A stretch of 64,000 bases of DNA from an uncultured Verrucomicrobiota bacterium (GTDB lineage: Bacteria > Verrucomicrobiota > Verrucomicrobiia > Verrucomicrobiales > Verrucomicrobiaceae): contig CAILZI010000121.1 in assembly GCA_903838675.1 (NCBI GenBank), positions 23,160 to 87,159 on the forward strand. The letters run 5' to 3'. Positions 44,601-53,265 of the stretch are shown here, piece after piece. Both the position numbers and the translations under genes were made by a program. The notes beneath the pieces were generated by a model, which saw only the letters and a list, made by a program, of their open reading frames with translations, made no database searches and was not told the origin of the DNA. The first letter of the stretch is position 1, and the number at the start of each line of letters is the position of its first letter.

Positions 44601-46151
44601 TCACTTCTTCACCAGCAAACTCTTCCCGGTCATCTCAGCCGAGGGCTTCACGCCGAGCATGTCGAGCAGGGTCGGGGCGATGTCGGCGAGCTTGCCGTTG
44701 GCGACGGTGTAGCTGTTGGCATCAGCGGCGACGTAGATGCCGTGGACGAGGTTGGTGGTGTGGGCGGTGTTGGGGCTGCCGTCCGGGTTGCGCATGAGCT
44801 CGCAGTTGCCGTGGTCGGCGGTGATGAAGAGCTTGCCACCGAGTTCGAGCACTTTTTGCACGATGAGGCGCACGCCGAGGTCGATGGTCTCGCAGGCATG
44901 GATGCCCGCTTCGACGACGCCGGTGTGGCCGACCATGTCGGGGTTGGCGTAGTTCATAATGACGAGGTCGTAGCTTTCCAGACGGCGCATCACTTCAAAG
45001 GTGAGGTCGGGCGCGCTCATCTGCGGCTTCTTATCGTAGGTGGGCACTTCCTTCGGGCTGATGGCGAGGTAGCGGTCTTCACCAGGATTTGGCTCTTCGA
45101 CACCGCTGTTGAAGAAGAAGGTGACGTGAGGGTACTTCTCCGTCTCCGCAGCACGGAGCTGGGTCAGACCGGCGGCGGCCACGACCTGGCCGAGGTTGTT
45201 GCTCAGGCTCTCAGGTGCAAAGATCACACGGGCACCGAGCTCGGTGTAGGTGGCGTCGTATTCGGTGAGGGTGTAGTAGCCGGTCTTGGGAGTGACTTCA
45301 CGATCAAAGCCATTGAAGTCAGTTTTCAAGAAAGCCTCGCTGAGCTGGCGGGCGCGGTCGGCGCGGAAGTTGAACCACAGGATGACATCGCCATCACGGA
45401 TGCGCTGTTCGTTGACATTCGAGAAAATCATGGGCTGCATGAATTCATCACCGCGCGGGTCTTTCGGATAGGCGGCCTGCACGGCGGCACTGGGCAGATC
45501 GGTGCGGACTTCGCCACGGCCAAGAACGATGGCGTCCCACGCGAGCTTGTTGCGGTCCCAGCGCTTGTCACGGTCCATGGCGTAGTAGCGGCCAATGACG
45601 GTGGCGATCTTGGCCCCGCTTGGCGCGAGGTCTTTTTCCAGCTTGGCCATGTAGGCGGCACCACCTGTCGGGGAGGTGTCGCGACCATCAGTGATGGCAT
45701 GGACCATGAGATCGCTCACGCCAGCGGCCTTCGCCGCATTGCAGAGAGCGGCGAGGTGATCCTGATGGGAATGCACGCCGCCGTCGCTGATGAGGCCGAG
45801 GAAGTGGAGGCGCTTGCCCTTGGCCTTCTCAAAGGCTTCCACGAGCACCGGCATGGAGGCCAGTTCGCCATCGCGGATGCATTTGTTGATGCGGGTGAGG
45901 TCCTGATACACCACGCGGCCTGCGCCGAGATTGAGGTGACCCACTTCGCTGTTGCCCATCTGCCCCTCGGGCAGACCCACGTCTTCGCCGCTGGCGCTGA
46001 CGGTGCCCATTGGATAGGTGGAGTAGAGGTGATCGTGGTAGGGCGTGCGGGCCAGCAGTGTGGCATCGCCATTGGCCACGGCTTGAGCTTTACCGCCGGG
46101 GTTGATACCCCAGCCGTCACGGATAATCAGAACAACAGGTTTTTTGGTCAT
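44601..46151 (-). CDS. gpmI: 2,3-bisphosphoglycerate-independent phosphoglycerate mutase
   Basis: A 516-residue glycolytic enzyme that interconverts 3- and 2-phosphoglycerate, with two Mn ions. The catalytic Ser68 is in GQMGNSEVGHLNLGAGR. Metal-site segments include IIRDGWG, HAITDGRDT and ITADHGN. It is of normal length. Just upstream are several GGGTCAA motifs. The next gene upstream is the divergent amidase gene at 46365. Confidence 0.97.
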   Translation of the reverse strand: MTKKPVVLIIRDGWGINPGGKAQAVANGDATLLARTPYHDHLYSTYPMGTVSASGEDVGLPEGQMGNSEVGHLNLGAGRVVYQDLTRINKCIRDGELASMPVLVEAFEKAKGKRLHFLGLISDGGVHSHQDHLAALCNAAKAAGVSDLMVHAITDGRDTSPTGGAAYMAKLEKDLAPSGAKIATVIGRYYAMDRDKRWDRNKLAWDAIVLGRGEVRTDLPSAAVQAAYPKDPRGDEFMQPMIFSNVNEQRIRDGDVILWFNFRADRARQLSEAFLKTDFNGFDREVTPKTGYYTLTEYDATYTELGARVIFAPESLSNNLGQVVAAAGLTQLRAAETEKYPHVTFFFNSGVEEPNPGEDRYLAISPKEVPTYDKKPQMSAPDLTFEVMRRLESYDLVIMNYANPDMVGHTGVVEAGIHACETIDLGVRLIVQKVLELGGKLFITADHGNCELMRNPDGSPNTAHTTNLVHGIYVAADANSYTVANGKLADIAPTLLDMLGVKPSAEMTGKSLLVKK

Positions 46152-46158
46152 AGCTACT

Positions 46159-46207
46159 GGGTCAATGGGTCAAAGCGGCGACTCCGTCAAGGGCGGGGTC
46201 AAAGCGG
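46159..46207. promoter_or_regulatory. Cluster of GGGTCAA direct repeats upstream of gpmI
   Basis: GGGTCAA occurs at 46159, 46167 and 46196, and GTCAA again at 46186. The longer GGGTCAAAGCGG is repeated exactly at 46167-46178 and 46196-46207. The cluster lies just upstream of the gpmI start in the gap shared with the divergent amidase gene. It may bind a regulator; no function is proven. Confidence 0.4.
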
Positions 46208-46364
46208 GGGTGAAAGCATAGACTGGAAGCACCCTTTTGACCACCTTAAGCATTTCTTGGCAAAAGCTGACCGCCCCCGGACCTGGCTTGTCAGATCGTT
46301 TGCGCTCCATGCCGTCTCAGGCTATAAAGGGCAGCTTTTCCCCGCTATTGCTGTCATTCCCGTC

Positions 46365-47819
46365 ATGACTCCAAGACTGCATCCCAAACTCCCCAAGGCT
46401 CTCACCGCCCTCTTCGCTTGCGCCCTGGTCACAGCGTCGTTCGACGTGGCGCATGCGGAGGATCAGAAGCCGGGCTTCTTCAAAAAGCTCTTCGGCGGCG
46501 GCGGCAAGACTGAAACGCCTCCACCTGCGCCTGAGCCTGAGAAAAAACCGGCCGCCAAGTCAAAGCCAGAACCCAAAACAGAGGCGGAAAAGTCCACCGC
46601 TAAAAAGCCAGCGAGTGGCAAACCACCCCGGGTCATCATCACCACGACCGGCGGCAAGAAAGTGGAGATCGGCAAGAAATCTGAATCCGCCAAGACTGCT
46701 TCCAAGACCCCAGCGAAAACAGAGCCCCCCAAGGCGGCACCCAAGCCCAAGGAAGAGCCCATCAAGGATGTGACGAAAACCGCTGCGAAAGACGGTGAGT
46801 CCCCGATGAAGGGCGAATTCAAAGAGGACGATGACGACAAGCCTGCCACCAAGGAGAAATCCAAATCCGTCGAAGTCCTTCCCGCCAACGGCGGCTGGGA
46901 AATCGTGAAGATCGGCGGGCGCGACTACGTGACGGCGGAAAGCATCCGCAATTTCTACAACCCCGTCTATGGTTTCACCACCTTCCGGACGCAGGGCACG
47001 CACTTCTGGCTCGGCTCCTCCAAGCTCATCCTCAAGGCGCAGATCGGCTCGCAGGAGATGCTGATCAACAACATCAAATTCATCCTCAGCTTCCCGGTGG
47101 CGGAGTACAATGGCAAGGTGCTGTTCTCGCGCCTCGATCTGTGCAAGCTCATCGACCCCGTCCTCTACCCCAGCCACATTCAGAACGCCGAATTCTTTGA
47201 CACCGTCGTTGTCGATGCCGGCCACGGTGGCCATGACGCCGGTGCTCGCGGTGTCTACGGCTACGAGAAAGACTTCGCGCTGAAGATGGCCATGTCTGTG
47301 CGCGCGGCCCTCATGCAACGCGGTTTCAAAGTGATCCTGACACGCGCGACTGACACCTTCATCACGCTAAGCGGACGCGTGGCGATCGCGAACCAGACGC
47401 CGAAGAGCATCTTCCTCAGCTTCCACTTCAACTCTGGCGGTGCCGCCGCCACAGGCATCGAAACCTGGGCGCTCACACCGCAGAGCGCCGCCGCAACGAT
47501 CAGCCGAGGTGGCGGTTTCAACATCAACGGTGTCACCGGCAACAAGCAGGACTCAGCCAACATCGCCCTCGCCACTGCTGTGCATGCCAACGTCATCAGC
47601 CGTTTCAAGTTCGTCGATCGCGGCATCAAGCGTGCGCAATGGAGCGTGCTCACCGGCTGCAAGCGCCCCGGCATCTTGTTTGAAGGCGGCTTCGTGACCA
47701 ATGGCGCGGAATGCCAGCTTGTCGCCTCGGAGACGTACCGCCAGCAGGTGTCCGCAGCCATTGGAGACGCCGTGATGACCTACCGCAAGGCGCTCGAATC
47801 GGCGATGGTGAAGCGCTGA
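46365..47819 (+). CDS. Secreted N-acetylmuramoyl-L-alanine amidase
   Basis: A 484-residue protein from ATG 46365; the open frame upstream is the shadow of gpmI. Signal peptide region LPKALTALFACALVTASFDV. A low-complexity Lys/Pro/Glu/Ala-rich linker spans about residues 45-165. A domain of about 100 residues starts at GWEIVKIGGRDYVTAESI, resembling the amino-terminal domain of copper amine oxidase-like proteins. The catalytic Amidase_3 domain follows, with zinc His in VVVDAGHGGHDAGARG (about 282-297), Glu in YGYEKDFALKMA and His in LSFHFNSG. It cleaves peptidoglycan cross-bridging stems. The linker may thread it through the wall. Confidence 0.93.
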   Translation: MTPRLHPKLPKALTALFACALVTASFDVAHAEDQKPGFFKKLFGGGGKTETPPPAPEPEKKPAAKSKPEPKTEAEKSTAKKPASGKPPRVIITTTGGKKVEIGKKSESAKTASKTPAKTEPPKAAPKPKEEPIKDVTKTAAKDGESPMKGEFKEDDDDKPATKEKSKSVEVLPANGGWEIVKIGGRDYVTAESIRNFYNPVYGFTTFRTQGTHFWLGSSKLILKAQIGSQEMLINNIKFILSFPVAEYNGKVLFSRLDLCKLIDPVLYPSHIQNAEFFDTVVVDAGHGGHDAGARGVYGYEKDFALKMAMSVRAALMQRGFKVILTRATDTFITLSGRVAIANQTPKSIFLSFHFNSGGAAATGIETWALTPQSAAATISRGGGFNINGVTGNKQDSANIALATAVHANVISRFKFVDRGIKRAQWSVLTGCKRPGILFEGGFVTNGAECQLVASETYRQQVSAAIGDAVMTYRKALESAMVKR

Positions 47820-47833
47820 GATAAGAGCGTGGG

Positions 47834-47860
47834 ATGGGCTGATAGCCCGTCGGTTTTACG
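47834..47860 (+). terminator. Likely terminator after the amidase gene
   Basis: GGGCT-GAT-AGCCC (47836-47848) can form a short hairpin, flanked by AT and GT that also pair. A T-rich stretch follows (GGTTTTACGGATGTTTTTTC). This fits an intrinsic terminator 15 bases after the stop. Confidence 0.55.
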
Positions 47861-47876
47861 GATGTTTTTTCAAGCC

Positions 47877-47893
47877 ACAGGCTGGCAGCCTGT
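47877..47893. repeat. Perfect palindromic element ACAGGCTG-G-CAGCCTGT
   Basis: An 8-bp stem around one base in the gap between the amidase and gmhB genes. A sister copy with weaker pairing is at 40853-40869, sharing ACAGGCTGG-x-AGCCT. Confidence 0.6.
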
Positions 47894-47928
47894 ATCACGG
47901 ACGGAGGGATCAAGATGATCCCTCTCCT

Positions 47929-48480
47929 TCAGACCTGCGGCAGCTTCTCCCGCAACAGCGCGTCCAGCTCCGTCGTCTCCGCCAGCGTAAACTCCGCGCT
48001 CACCTTAGGTTCATGATGGCTCAAAATGCGCACCGTGCGCGGCACGCCTGCATTGATGGCCATTTGGATGTCACGATCATGATCACCGACGAGCCAGCTG
48101 CGAGTCAGATCGATGCCGTGTTCATCACGCGCGCGGAAAATCATCTCCGCGCTTGGCTTGCGGCAGGTGCAGGTACCTGACAGGTGCGTGCAGGCATAGA
48201 TGCCATCAAGCGCGGCGGAATGCGGTGCGAGTTCGTTTTGCATGCGCGCATGAAGATCGTCGAGAGCAGCCTGCGTCATCAGCCCCTTGCCCACGCCCTG
48301 CTGGCTCGTCACCAGAATCGTCGCATAACCACGTGCACGGCACAGCGCCAGAGCCTCGATGATGCCCGGTGCAAAGTGGAAATCCTCCCAGCGCAGCACA
48401 TAGCCGTCTCCCGGGGAGACATTGACGACACCATCGCGGTCAAAAAATACGGCGGGACGAAGAGGCGGAACAGTGGGCAT
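47929..48480 (-). CDS. gmhB: D-glycero-D-manno-heptose-1,7-bisphosphate 7-phosphatase
   Basis: A 183-residue HAD-superfamily phosphatase. The nucleophile motif is FFDRDGVVN (Asp14, Asp16). The zinc-binding loop CTHLSGTCTCRKP (Cys97, His99, Cys104, Cys106) is the hallmark of GmhB. WLVGDHDRDIQMAINAG is motif IV. It prepares ADP-heptose for the lipopolysaccharide core, which fits a Gram-negative-type envelope. It is convergent with the amidase gene. Confidence 0.92.
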   Translation of the reverse strand: MPTVPPLRPAVFFDRDGVVNVSPGDGYVLRWEDFHFAPGIIEALALCRARGYATILVTSQQGVGKGLMTQAALDDLHARMQNELAPHSAALDGIYACTHLSGTCTCRKPSAEMIFRARDEHGIDLTRSWLVGDHDRDIQMAINAGVPRTVRILSHHEPKVSAEFTLAETTELDALLREKLPQV

Positions 48481-48639
48481 GGATACGCACGCATAGCCGT
48501 GCTGTCATGGGGGGGAAACTGATCTTTGCAGCAGCGAGTGCTGCGCTTGAGCAATACGCTTGTCAAACGGTCCAATTTCAGGTCACACTCGGAATGATTC
48601 TCTCGAAAGCTTGGCCGAACCCAGAACCGCCGCCGTTGC

Positions 48640-50229
48640 ATGAGCACACTTTTACAAGACACCCCATCCGCTCCCCTTCACCGCCGCTTCTGGCAGGTTG
48701 CAGCGTTCGCAGCCTTGGTCCTGGTGGGCGGTGGACTGATCTGGCGCTGGCAGCAGCATGCCTGGGCAGTCAACGAACTGGTCAGGCACGGCTTTCAGTA
48801 CGATCCCGTGAAGCGCGAAGTTAACAGCCCACGACACTGGCGGGATCTGAGCCAGATTCGTGAGCCTCTGCGCATTTTGCAGCCGCTGTCATTGGACCTA
48901 AGTTACTGCCAAAAGATCACGGACTTTTCAGGACTCGAAAAGCTGGTGTCATTGCAGGCACTTGACCTCAGCGGCTGCCTTGGACTTGCAGACACTTCGG
49001 TGCTGGCGCCACTTGAAGCCTTGCACACACTTCACCTGTGCAGATGCTATGGCCTGAAAGGCAAAGAGACGTTTCGGGGCATCGCCAGCTTGAAGAACTT
49101 GGTGGAGCTTGACCTCTTCGACTGCCCTGGACTGGAAGATACGTCCATGCTGCCTGGACTGAACTGTCTGCGTGAACTCGATCTAAGTTCATGTGAAGGC
49201 CTTCAAGGCAAAGCTGCATTTCAAGGTCTCGCTGGCTTGAAAGACTTGGAGATACTCGACCTTCGGGGTTGTGACGGACTGGAGGACACCGAAGTGCTGG
49301 CAGGCTTGGCTGGCCTGCGTGAGCTAGTCCTGGCTTCCTGCCAGGGGCTGAAGGGCAGCAACGCATTTCACGGCATCAGCGGTCTGTCTAATCTGGAGGC
49401 GCTGAACCTCAGTTCCTGCGAAGGTCTGGAAGATGCGGCAGCGTTGGCGGAGTTGAAAGGGTTGTACCGGCTGTTCATGGATTTTTGCCAAAATCTAAAG
49501 GGTAAAAACGCGCTGCAAGGCCTCGCCGGCCTGAAGGATTTGGGATGGCTTAGCCTTGCTGGCTGCAACGGGCTGGAAGACACCGACCCGCTGAACGGCC
49601 TCAAGAAGCTGCACACGCTGAACTTGATGCAATGCACCGGCCTCAAAGGGGCAACCGCATTTGCAGGTCTCGCCGGACTGTCAGGTTTGCAAGATCTGTG
49701 CCTAAGTTCCTGCGAAGGTCTGGACGACACTACCGCACTGGCAGGCCTCACAGAACTGCGAAATCTTGAACTGGATTACTGCAGCGGCCTCAAGGGCAAT
49801 GCTGCTTTCCACGGCCTCGCCGGGCTGAAACACTTGGAAAGGCTTGACCTCAAAGACTGCAGCGGACTAGTGGATACCTCGGTCCTTGCAGGACTGAAAG
49901 ATCTTCACAAGCTCTTTTTAACGAACTGCATTGGCCTGAAGGGACGCACTGCATTCCAAGGACTTGCAGGCCTGGTGAATTTGGAAATACTCCACCTCAG
50001 CGGAGGAGAAGGGATGGAGGACACTGCCATGCTGAAGGATCTCAATCATCTGCTCACACTCGATTTGATAAGTTGCACCGACCTGAAGGGCAGAGAGGCG
50101 TTGATTGGCATCGCCGGCATGACGAAACTTGAAGAGCTTGACCTCTTCCACTGCACCGGACTGAAAAAGGAAGAGGTCGAAGCACTCCAACAAAAATTGG
50201 GAGACAAGTGCCTGATCACCTGGCCATGA
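48640..50229 (+). CDS. Membrane-anchored LRR protein with alternating repeat types
   Basis: A 529-residue protein. One transmembrane segment lies at about residues 18-36. From about residue 85 it is a leucine-rich-repeat solenoid with a regular two-type super-repeat of 49 residues. A 26-residue type carries a C-x-GLKG-x-x-AF-x-GLAGL core. A 23-residue type carries a C-x-GLEDT-x-VLAGL core. About eight or nine super-repeats are visible. Both types keep a Cys one turn after the LxLxx strand, as in cysteine-containing LRRs of F-box type. It probably displays a curved binding surface in the periplasm. No neighbour explains its partner. Confidence 0.88.
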   Translation: MSTLLQDTPSAPLHRRFWQVAAFAALVLVGGGLIWRWQQHAWAVNELVRHGFQYDPVKREVNSPRHWRDLSQIREPLRILQPLSLDLSYCQKITDFSGLEKLVSLQALDLSGCLGLADTSVLAPLEALHTLHLCRCYGLKGKETFRGIASLKNLVELDLFDCPGLEDTSMLPGLNCLRELDLSSCEGLQGKAAFQGLAGLKDLEILDLRGCDGLEDTEVLAGLAGLRELVLASCQGLKGSNAFHGISGLSNLEALNLSSCEGLEDAAALAELKGLYRLFMDFCQNLKGKNALQGLAGLKDLGWLSLAGCNGLEDTDPLNGLKKLHTLNLMQCTGLKGATAFAGLAGLSGLQDLCLSSCEGLDDTTALAGLTELRNLELDYCSGLKGNAAFHGLAGLKHLERLDLKDCSGLVDTSVLAGLKDLHKLFLTNCIGLKGRTAFQGLAGLVNLEILHLSGGEGMEDTAMLKDLNHLLTLDLISCTDLKGREALIGIAGMTKLEELDLFHCTGLKKEEVEALQQKLGDKCLITWP

Positions 50230-50268
50230 AGTTCAAAGAGGAGATTACCACGTAACAAACCCTCATCA

Positions 50269-50294
50269 GCAGGGTTGAAGCGCCACAACCCTGC
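50269..50294. promoter_or_regulatory. Hairpin directly upstream of the secreted-protein start
   Basis: GCAGGGTTG (50269-50277) and CAACCCTGC (50286-50294) form a 9-bp perfect stem with the loop AAGCGCCA, ending six bases before the ATG at 50301. It would cover the ribosome binding site region. The 12-mer TGAAGCGCCACA found here recurs at 60274-60285 in another inverted repeat. Confidence 0.5.
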
Positions 50295-50300
50295 CACTCC

Positions 50301-50891
50301 ATGAAACTTCTCCCCTGCTCGCTCATCTTTGCCATCACTGCCGTCGTGGGCTGCCTTGCCCAGGCACAGACGGCCGTACTCCCCGCCGGCGTCACTCGTG
50401 TCCCCGTCACCTTTTCTGGCGGGCATGACACCGACCGGATCGATCACGGCAGACCGGTCATCCTCATCGGTTCCGCCCTCGGAGTCAGTGCGGAAGTCTT
50501 TCGTGATGCCTTCAGCGGCGTGCATCCTGCCGGACCTGGAAGTGGCGGACCTTCACGCGAAGAAGCGCAGGCCAATAAAAAAGTGCTCATGGCCGCCCTT
50601 GGAAAATACGGCATCACCAATGACCGCCTGGATGAAGTCTCCAATTTCTACCGCTACCCGCCGGGCAGCCGCGAACTTTGGAAGCACACGCCCGCAGTGG
50701 CCAATGCCCTCGTGAAGAACGGCGTGGTCACCGGATTTGAAGTCGTCAGCGGTGGTGCAGGCTACACCACCCCGCCCACCGTCAGCGTGCCCGGCATTGC
50801 CGGAGTTACCGCGAAGGTGGAACTCGCCTTTGGCAAAAAGTTTGAGACGAACGGATCGGTTGCTTCGATCAAGCTGGAGCCAACGAAGTAG
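50301..50891 (+). CDS. Secreted protein of unknown function
   Basis: A 196-residue protein with signal peptide KLLPCSLIFAITAVVGCLAQAQ. The middle has GGHDTDRIDHGRPVILIGSALG and a conserved-looking EVSNFYRYPPG stretch. The C-terminal SGGAGYTTPPTVSVPG pattern is seen in many verrucomicrobial secreted proteins. No catalytic motif was recognised. It is convergent with ribD, and a strong terminator separates them. Confidence 0.75.
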   Translation: MKLLPCSLIFAITAVVGCLAQAQTAVLPAGVTRVPVTFSGGHDTDRIDHGRPVILIGSALGVSAEVFRDAFSGVHPAGPGSGGPSREEAQANKKVLMAALGKYGITNDRLDEVSNFYRYPPGSRELWKHTPAVANALVKNGVVTGFEVVSGGAGYTTPPTVSVPGIAGVTAKVELAFGKKFETNGSVASIKLEPTK

Positions 50892-50916
50892 CCGCTGCAG
50901 TTCTGAACATCAACGA

Positions 50917-50947
50917 GGCGGGCTGGAAACAGCCCGCCTTATTCTTG
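50917..50947. terminator. Bidirectional intrinsic terminator between convergent genes
   Basis: GGCGGGCTG (50917-50925), loop GAAA, CAGCCCGCC (50930-50938): a 9-bp GC-rich perfect stem with a stable tetraloop, followed by TTATTCTTG. The right arm abuts the ribD stop codon on the complement (50939-50941). It can serve the gene at 50301-50891 and, less well, ribD. Confidence 0.85.
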
Positions 50948-52003
50948 TGCCGCCCCCGGCCACACGGGGAAACCGTGGAAGCAGACGTTGTCACCCATGG
51001 GACGGACGGTGATGTTTTGCAGCTCGATGGAGGCGGGCAAAGCAGGACCGGCCAGGGATGGACGGCCGCCGCCGCAAAAGCGCGGAGCGATGTACCAATA
51101 GACCTCATCAACCAACTGGTCGCGAAAGGCCTGGCCGAGAACGATGCCGCCACCCTCGATGAGGACAGAAAGCACGCCGTGTTTGCCCAGAATGGCCAGC
51201 GCTTCGGGCAGGTCCTTGCCATGCATGATGACGGTGCGGTCCTTGAACGCGTCGGTGAAGATCTGGGAGTGCGGTGGTATGTCGCCGCTGCGTGTGAGAA
51301 CAACGCGCCAGGGCTGCAACTTGCCGCTGCCAGCACTGCCATCACGCAGGGTGAGCTGGGGGTTGTCTTTGCGGATCGTTTCGGCTCCGACAAGGATGGC
51401 ATCCACACGCATGCGCAGTCTGCGGCCATGGGCGCGGGCGGCGTCGTTGGTGATCAGCGAGCTCTCCCCGGCCGGACGGGTGATGCGGCCATCCAGACTC
51501 TGCCCGGCCTTGGCGATGACGTAAGGCATCCCGGTGGTGATCCATTTGGCAAAGGGGCGGATGATCGCCCGGCATTCTTCTTCGAGGACACCGGCGGTGA
51601 CCTCGATGCCGGCGAGCATGAGATTGCTGCGGGCCTGCTCGCGGTGGGTGGGATTTGGATCGTGGGCACCAATGACGACGCGCTTGATGCCGGCGGCTTT
51701 GATCGCCTCGGTACATGGCGGGGTCCGGCCTTGCGTGCAGCAGGGTTCGAGGGTGACGTAGATCGTGGAGCCACGCAGCAGCTTGGGGTTTAATTTTTGC
51801 GCGTCGCGGATCGCCTCCACCTCGGCATGCGGCTCGCCGGCCTTGTGGTGGTAACCCCGACCAATGACTTTTTCCTGCGCAATGATGACCGCGCCCACGG
51901 GCGGATTGGGACTGGTTAGACCGACGCCAAGCTGAGCCTGGTCGAGGGCGAGGTGCATCCAGTGCTGGTCGGGTGTTTCTTTGTGGGCGATGGGCGGCGG
52001 CAT
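50939..52003 (-). CDS. ribD: Bifunctional riboflavin deaminase/reductase
   Basis: A 354-residue protein for the second and third steps of riboflavin synthesis. The N-terminal cytidine-deaminase-like domain has the zinc motif HAE (59-61) and PCCTQGRTPPC (87-97). The C-terminal reductase domain has AKAGQSLDGRIT, RVDAILVGAETIRKDNPQL and IEGGG. Full length. No other rib gene is adjacent and no FMN riboswitch was recognised upstream. Confidence 0.96.
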   Translation of the reverse strand: MPPPIAHKETPDQHWMHLALDQAQLGVGLTSPNPPVGAVIIAQEKVIGRGYHHKAGEPHAEVEAIRDAQKLNPKLLRGSTIYVTLEPCCTQGRTPPCTEAIKAAGIKRVVIGAHDPNPTHREQARSNLMLAGIEVTAGVLEEECRAIIRPFAKWITTGMPYVIAKAGQSLDGRITRPAGESSLITNDAARAHGRRLRMRVDAILVGAETIRKDNPQLTLRDGSAGSGKLQPWRVVLTRSGDIPPHSQIFTDAFKDRTVIMHGKDLPEALAILGKHGVLSVLIEGGGIVLGQAFRDQLVDEVYWYIAPRFCGGGRPSLAGPALPASIELQNITVRPMGDNVCFHGFPVWPGAAQE

Positions 52004-52136
52004 GCGGAAGCCGGATGATAGGCGGTGAAACCAACCTGAGAAGCAATAAGAGTGTCACAGAACGGGGATCAGGCCGTGGTCTGTAGATTTTAGTACTCGC
52101 CGCGGCGAATGCGCTGGCGTTAGTTTCGCACCGCCG

Positions 52137-53132
52137 ATGAAACTCTCCGAAAAAGCAGTGCTGTATCGCGAACTGGCCAAGCTGGTGGGGGCAAGCTTTC
52201 ATCTGGACCGCTCGATAGAGATGCTCCTCAAGCAGCAGCCGTCCCATGCGCGCCGCACCTGGCTGCAGGGACTGCAGCTTGGGCTTAAGGAAGGCAAGGG
52301 AGTCGCCGCCTCCATCACCGAACATTGCGGAGCGTTCTCAGACGCGCTGGAGTTTGCCCTCCTCGACGCCGGAGAGCGCAGCGGACGTCTGGGCGATGCC
52401 TTCAGCCATCTGTCGCGCTACTTCGAAGCCTGGAACATGGCGGTGAAGCAGGCGATCGGGGCAATGATCTACCCGCTGGTGCTCGCGCATCTCGGCATCG
52501 TCCTGCCGGAAGTGCCGACAATCGTCATGGCAACGATGGAGGACAAACCCTGCTCGCTGGGGGGCATCTTCATGCCGCTGGCCATCCTCTGGCTGGTGCT
52601 GCTGTCCCTCTTCCTGCTCTGGCGCTGGCTGTCGCGCCTGGGGGCGGAGTCTGCCCCGGTGGATCGCTGGCTCGGCCACCTTCCGCTGATCGGCAGCGTG
52701 CGGCGTCACTGGGCGCTGGCACGTTTTTGCCAGGTGTTTCATGCCTGCCTGCTGGCCTCCATGCGGATGACGGAGTCCATGGAGCTCGCGGGCAGCGCCT
52801 CCCACAGCGGCATGCTGCGCCATGCGGCGAAGGACGCGGCCCAGCGCATCGCGACGGGAGAAACGATCGCCGGAGCCATGGCAGACGTGCATGGCTTTCC
52901 CATCGTGTTCGTGCATGGCATCGCCACGGCGGAAGAGACCGGAACCCTGGATCACGAGATGAACCGCTGGGCGGCAGCTGAAACCATCGAAGCAGGAGAT
53001 TCCGTGCAGCGTGCCGCGCAGTGGCTGCCGAAGATCGCCTATGGAGTCGTCGTCATGTATGTGGCCTACCGCATCATCAGCATGATGTCGGGCTTTTACG
53101 GCGGCATGCTGAAGCAGATGGACAACATGTGA
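52137..53132 (+). CDS. Type II secretion / type IV pilus GspF-like inner-membrane protein
   Basis: A 331-residue protein with two T2SSF domains. Domain 1, about residues 5-120, has LYRELAKLVGASFHLDRSIEML and GERSGRLGDAF. Domain 2, about 195-320, has FHACLLASMRMTESMELAG, VHGIATAEETGTLDHEM. Hydrophobic helices lie at about 102-125, 140-165 and 300-318. It is shorter than GspF/PilC (about 400). No GspE, pilin or other secretion gene is nearby, so it is a lone copy. Spacing to recA is 133 bases. Confidence 0.9.
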   Translation: MKLSEKAVLYRELAKLVGASFHLDRSIEMLLKQQPSHARRTWLQGLQLGLKEGKGVAASITEHCGAFSDALEFALLDAGERSGRLGDAFSHLSRYFEAWNMAVKQAIGAMIYPLVLAHLGIVLPEVPTIVMATMEDKPCSLGGIFMPLAILWLVLLSLFLLWRWLSRLGAESAPVDRWLGHLPLIGSVRRHWALARFCQVFHACLLASMRMTESMELAGSASHSGMLRHAAKDAAQRIATGETIAGAMADVHGFPIVFVHGIATAEETGTLDHEMNRWAAAETIEAGDSVQRAAQWLPKIAYGVVVMYVAYRIISMMSGFYGGMLKQMDNM

Positions 53133-53220
53133 TGCCGATCAGGGGTTGAAGAGGCTTTTTGGTAAGGAATCGCGCCTTAAGGATGAAAAGTGCTTTACGG
53201 CATGCTTTAAATGCGCTTTC

Positions 53221-53234
53221 TGTTCGCCCGAACA
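53221..53234. promoter_or_regulatory. LexA (SOS) box upstream of recA
   Basis: TGTTC-GCCC-GAACA lies 31 bases before the recA start and is extended by one base on each side (CTGTTCG-CC-CGAACAG, 53220-53235). I recall TGTTC-N4-GAACA as the motif reported for verrucomicrobial LexA. Position and perfect dyad symmetry fit an SOS operator on recA. Confidence 0.85.
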
Positions 53235-53265
53235 GCTTTTTATCCAACACTGAACACCCACGATT

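Noticed and set aside
44484..46364. An open frame of over 600 codons upstream of and in frame with the amidase gene
   Set aside because: It is antisense to gpmI, whose motifs and length are clear; the amidase has its own signal peptide start at 46365.
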